Below, one piece after another: positions 13,501 to 13,529 of a stretch of DNA of 13,529 nt. The position numbers and the translations under genes were made by a program. The stretch spans positions 1 through 13,529 of the forward strand of contig JAVVVI010000044.1 of the NCBI GenBank assembly GCA_036652735.1, written 5' to 3'. Source of the stretch: JAGOGN01 sp036652735 (lineage in GTDB: Bacteria; Bacillota; Clostridia; Lachnospirales; Lachnospiraceae). The notes below the pieces were generated by a model. It worked only from the letters and a program-made list of their open reading frames with translations. It had not been told where the DNA came from and did no database searches. Every line of letters starts with the position of its first letter. The first letter of the stretch is position 1.

Positions 13501-13529
13501 ATGATAAAATATGTTGGAAAACGTATTGC
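13501..13529 (+). CDS. ABC transporter permease, 5' end only
   Basis: The last 29 bases open with ATG and encode MIKYVGKRI, the start style of DppB/OppB-type permeases (M-x-K-Y-x-x-K/R-R). A ribosome site, TTGGAGTATAGGT, lies directly upstream. The position, right behind a peptide-type binding protein, supports the call. The gene is cut by the window edge, so only its start can be described. Confidence 0.7.

Overview
The window is a low-GC, densely packed, entirely plus-strand stretch that reads like chromosomal core DNA of an anaerobic Gram-positive Clostridia member. Strong AGGAGG-type ribosome sites, protein sequence style, a K+-dependent membrane pyrophosphatase, a QueH-type queuosine enzyme and a GGGtGRT-family protein together suggest Lachnospiraceae; this assignment is inference. 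I see no rRNA, tRNA, CRISPR array, insertion sequence, phage gene or attachment site.

Layout. Positions 1-84 hold a near-consensus promoter and the ribosome site of an AIM24-family protein (85-765). This is followed by queH (812-1429, tRNA queuosine synthesis) and asd (1459-2541, aspartate-semialdehyde dehydrogenase). A second near-perfect promoter overlaps the end of asd and drives an ATPase/DUF234 protein (2584-3945) whose P-loop, Walker B and nuclease-like motifs are all altered. Then come topB (3966-5975, type IA topoisomerase III), a stand-alone left-handed beta-helix protein resembling the acetyltransferase half of GlmU (5988-6656) and hppA (6679-8763, probably a Na+-pumping, K+-dependent pyrophosphatase). 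Gaps of 12-45 bases suggest two or three read-through transcripts.

After a 122-base gap comes a tight two-gene unit, closed by a clear intrinsic terminator at 10640-10684. It has a NifU-N-like protein (8886-9578) and a GGGtGRT-family protein (9596-10606). The pair has no established function and is the best candidate here for an undescribed system.

The only long non-coding stretch (10607-11085) carries the terminator, a cluster of phased GACAAT repeats and TGAGAA/TTCTCA dyads, a tandem 10-bp repeat and a possible leader hairpin. It precedes a large lipoprotein substrate-binding protein of the oligopeptide ABC family (11086-13419). A long hairpin with a UUCG loop separates that gene from the first bases of the presumed permease gene (13501 to the window end).

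Most genes are unrelated housekeeping functions. The likely functional units are the NifU-like/GGGtGRT pair and the ABC transporter operon that runs off the right edge.
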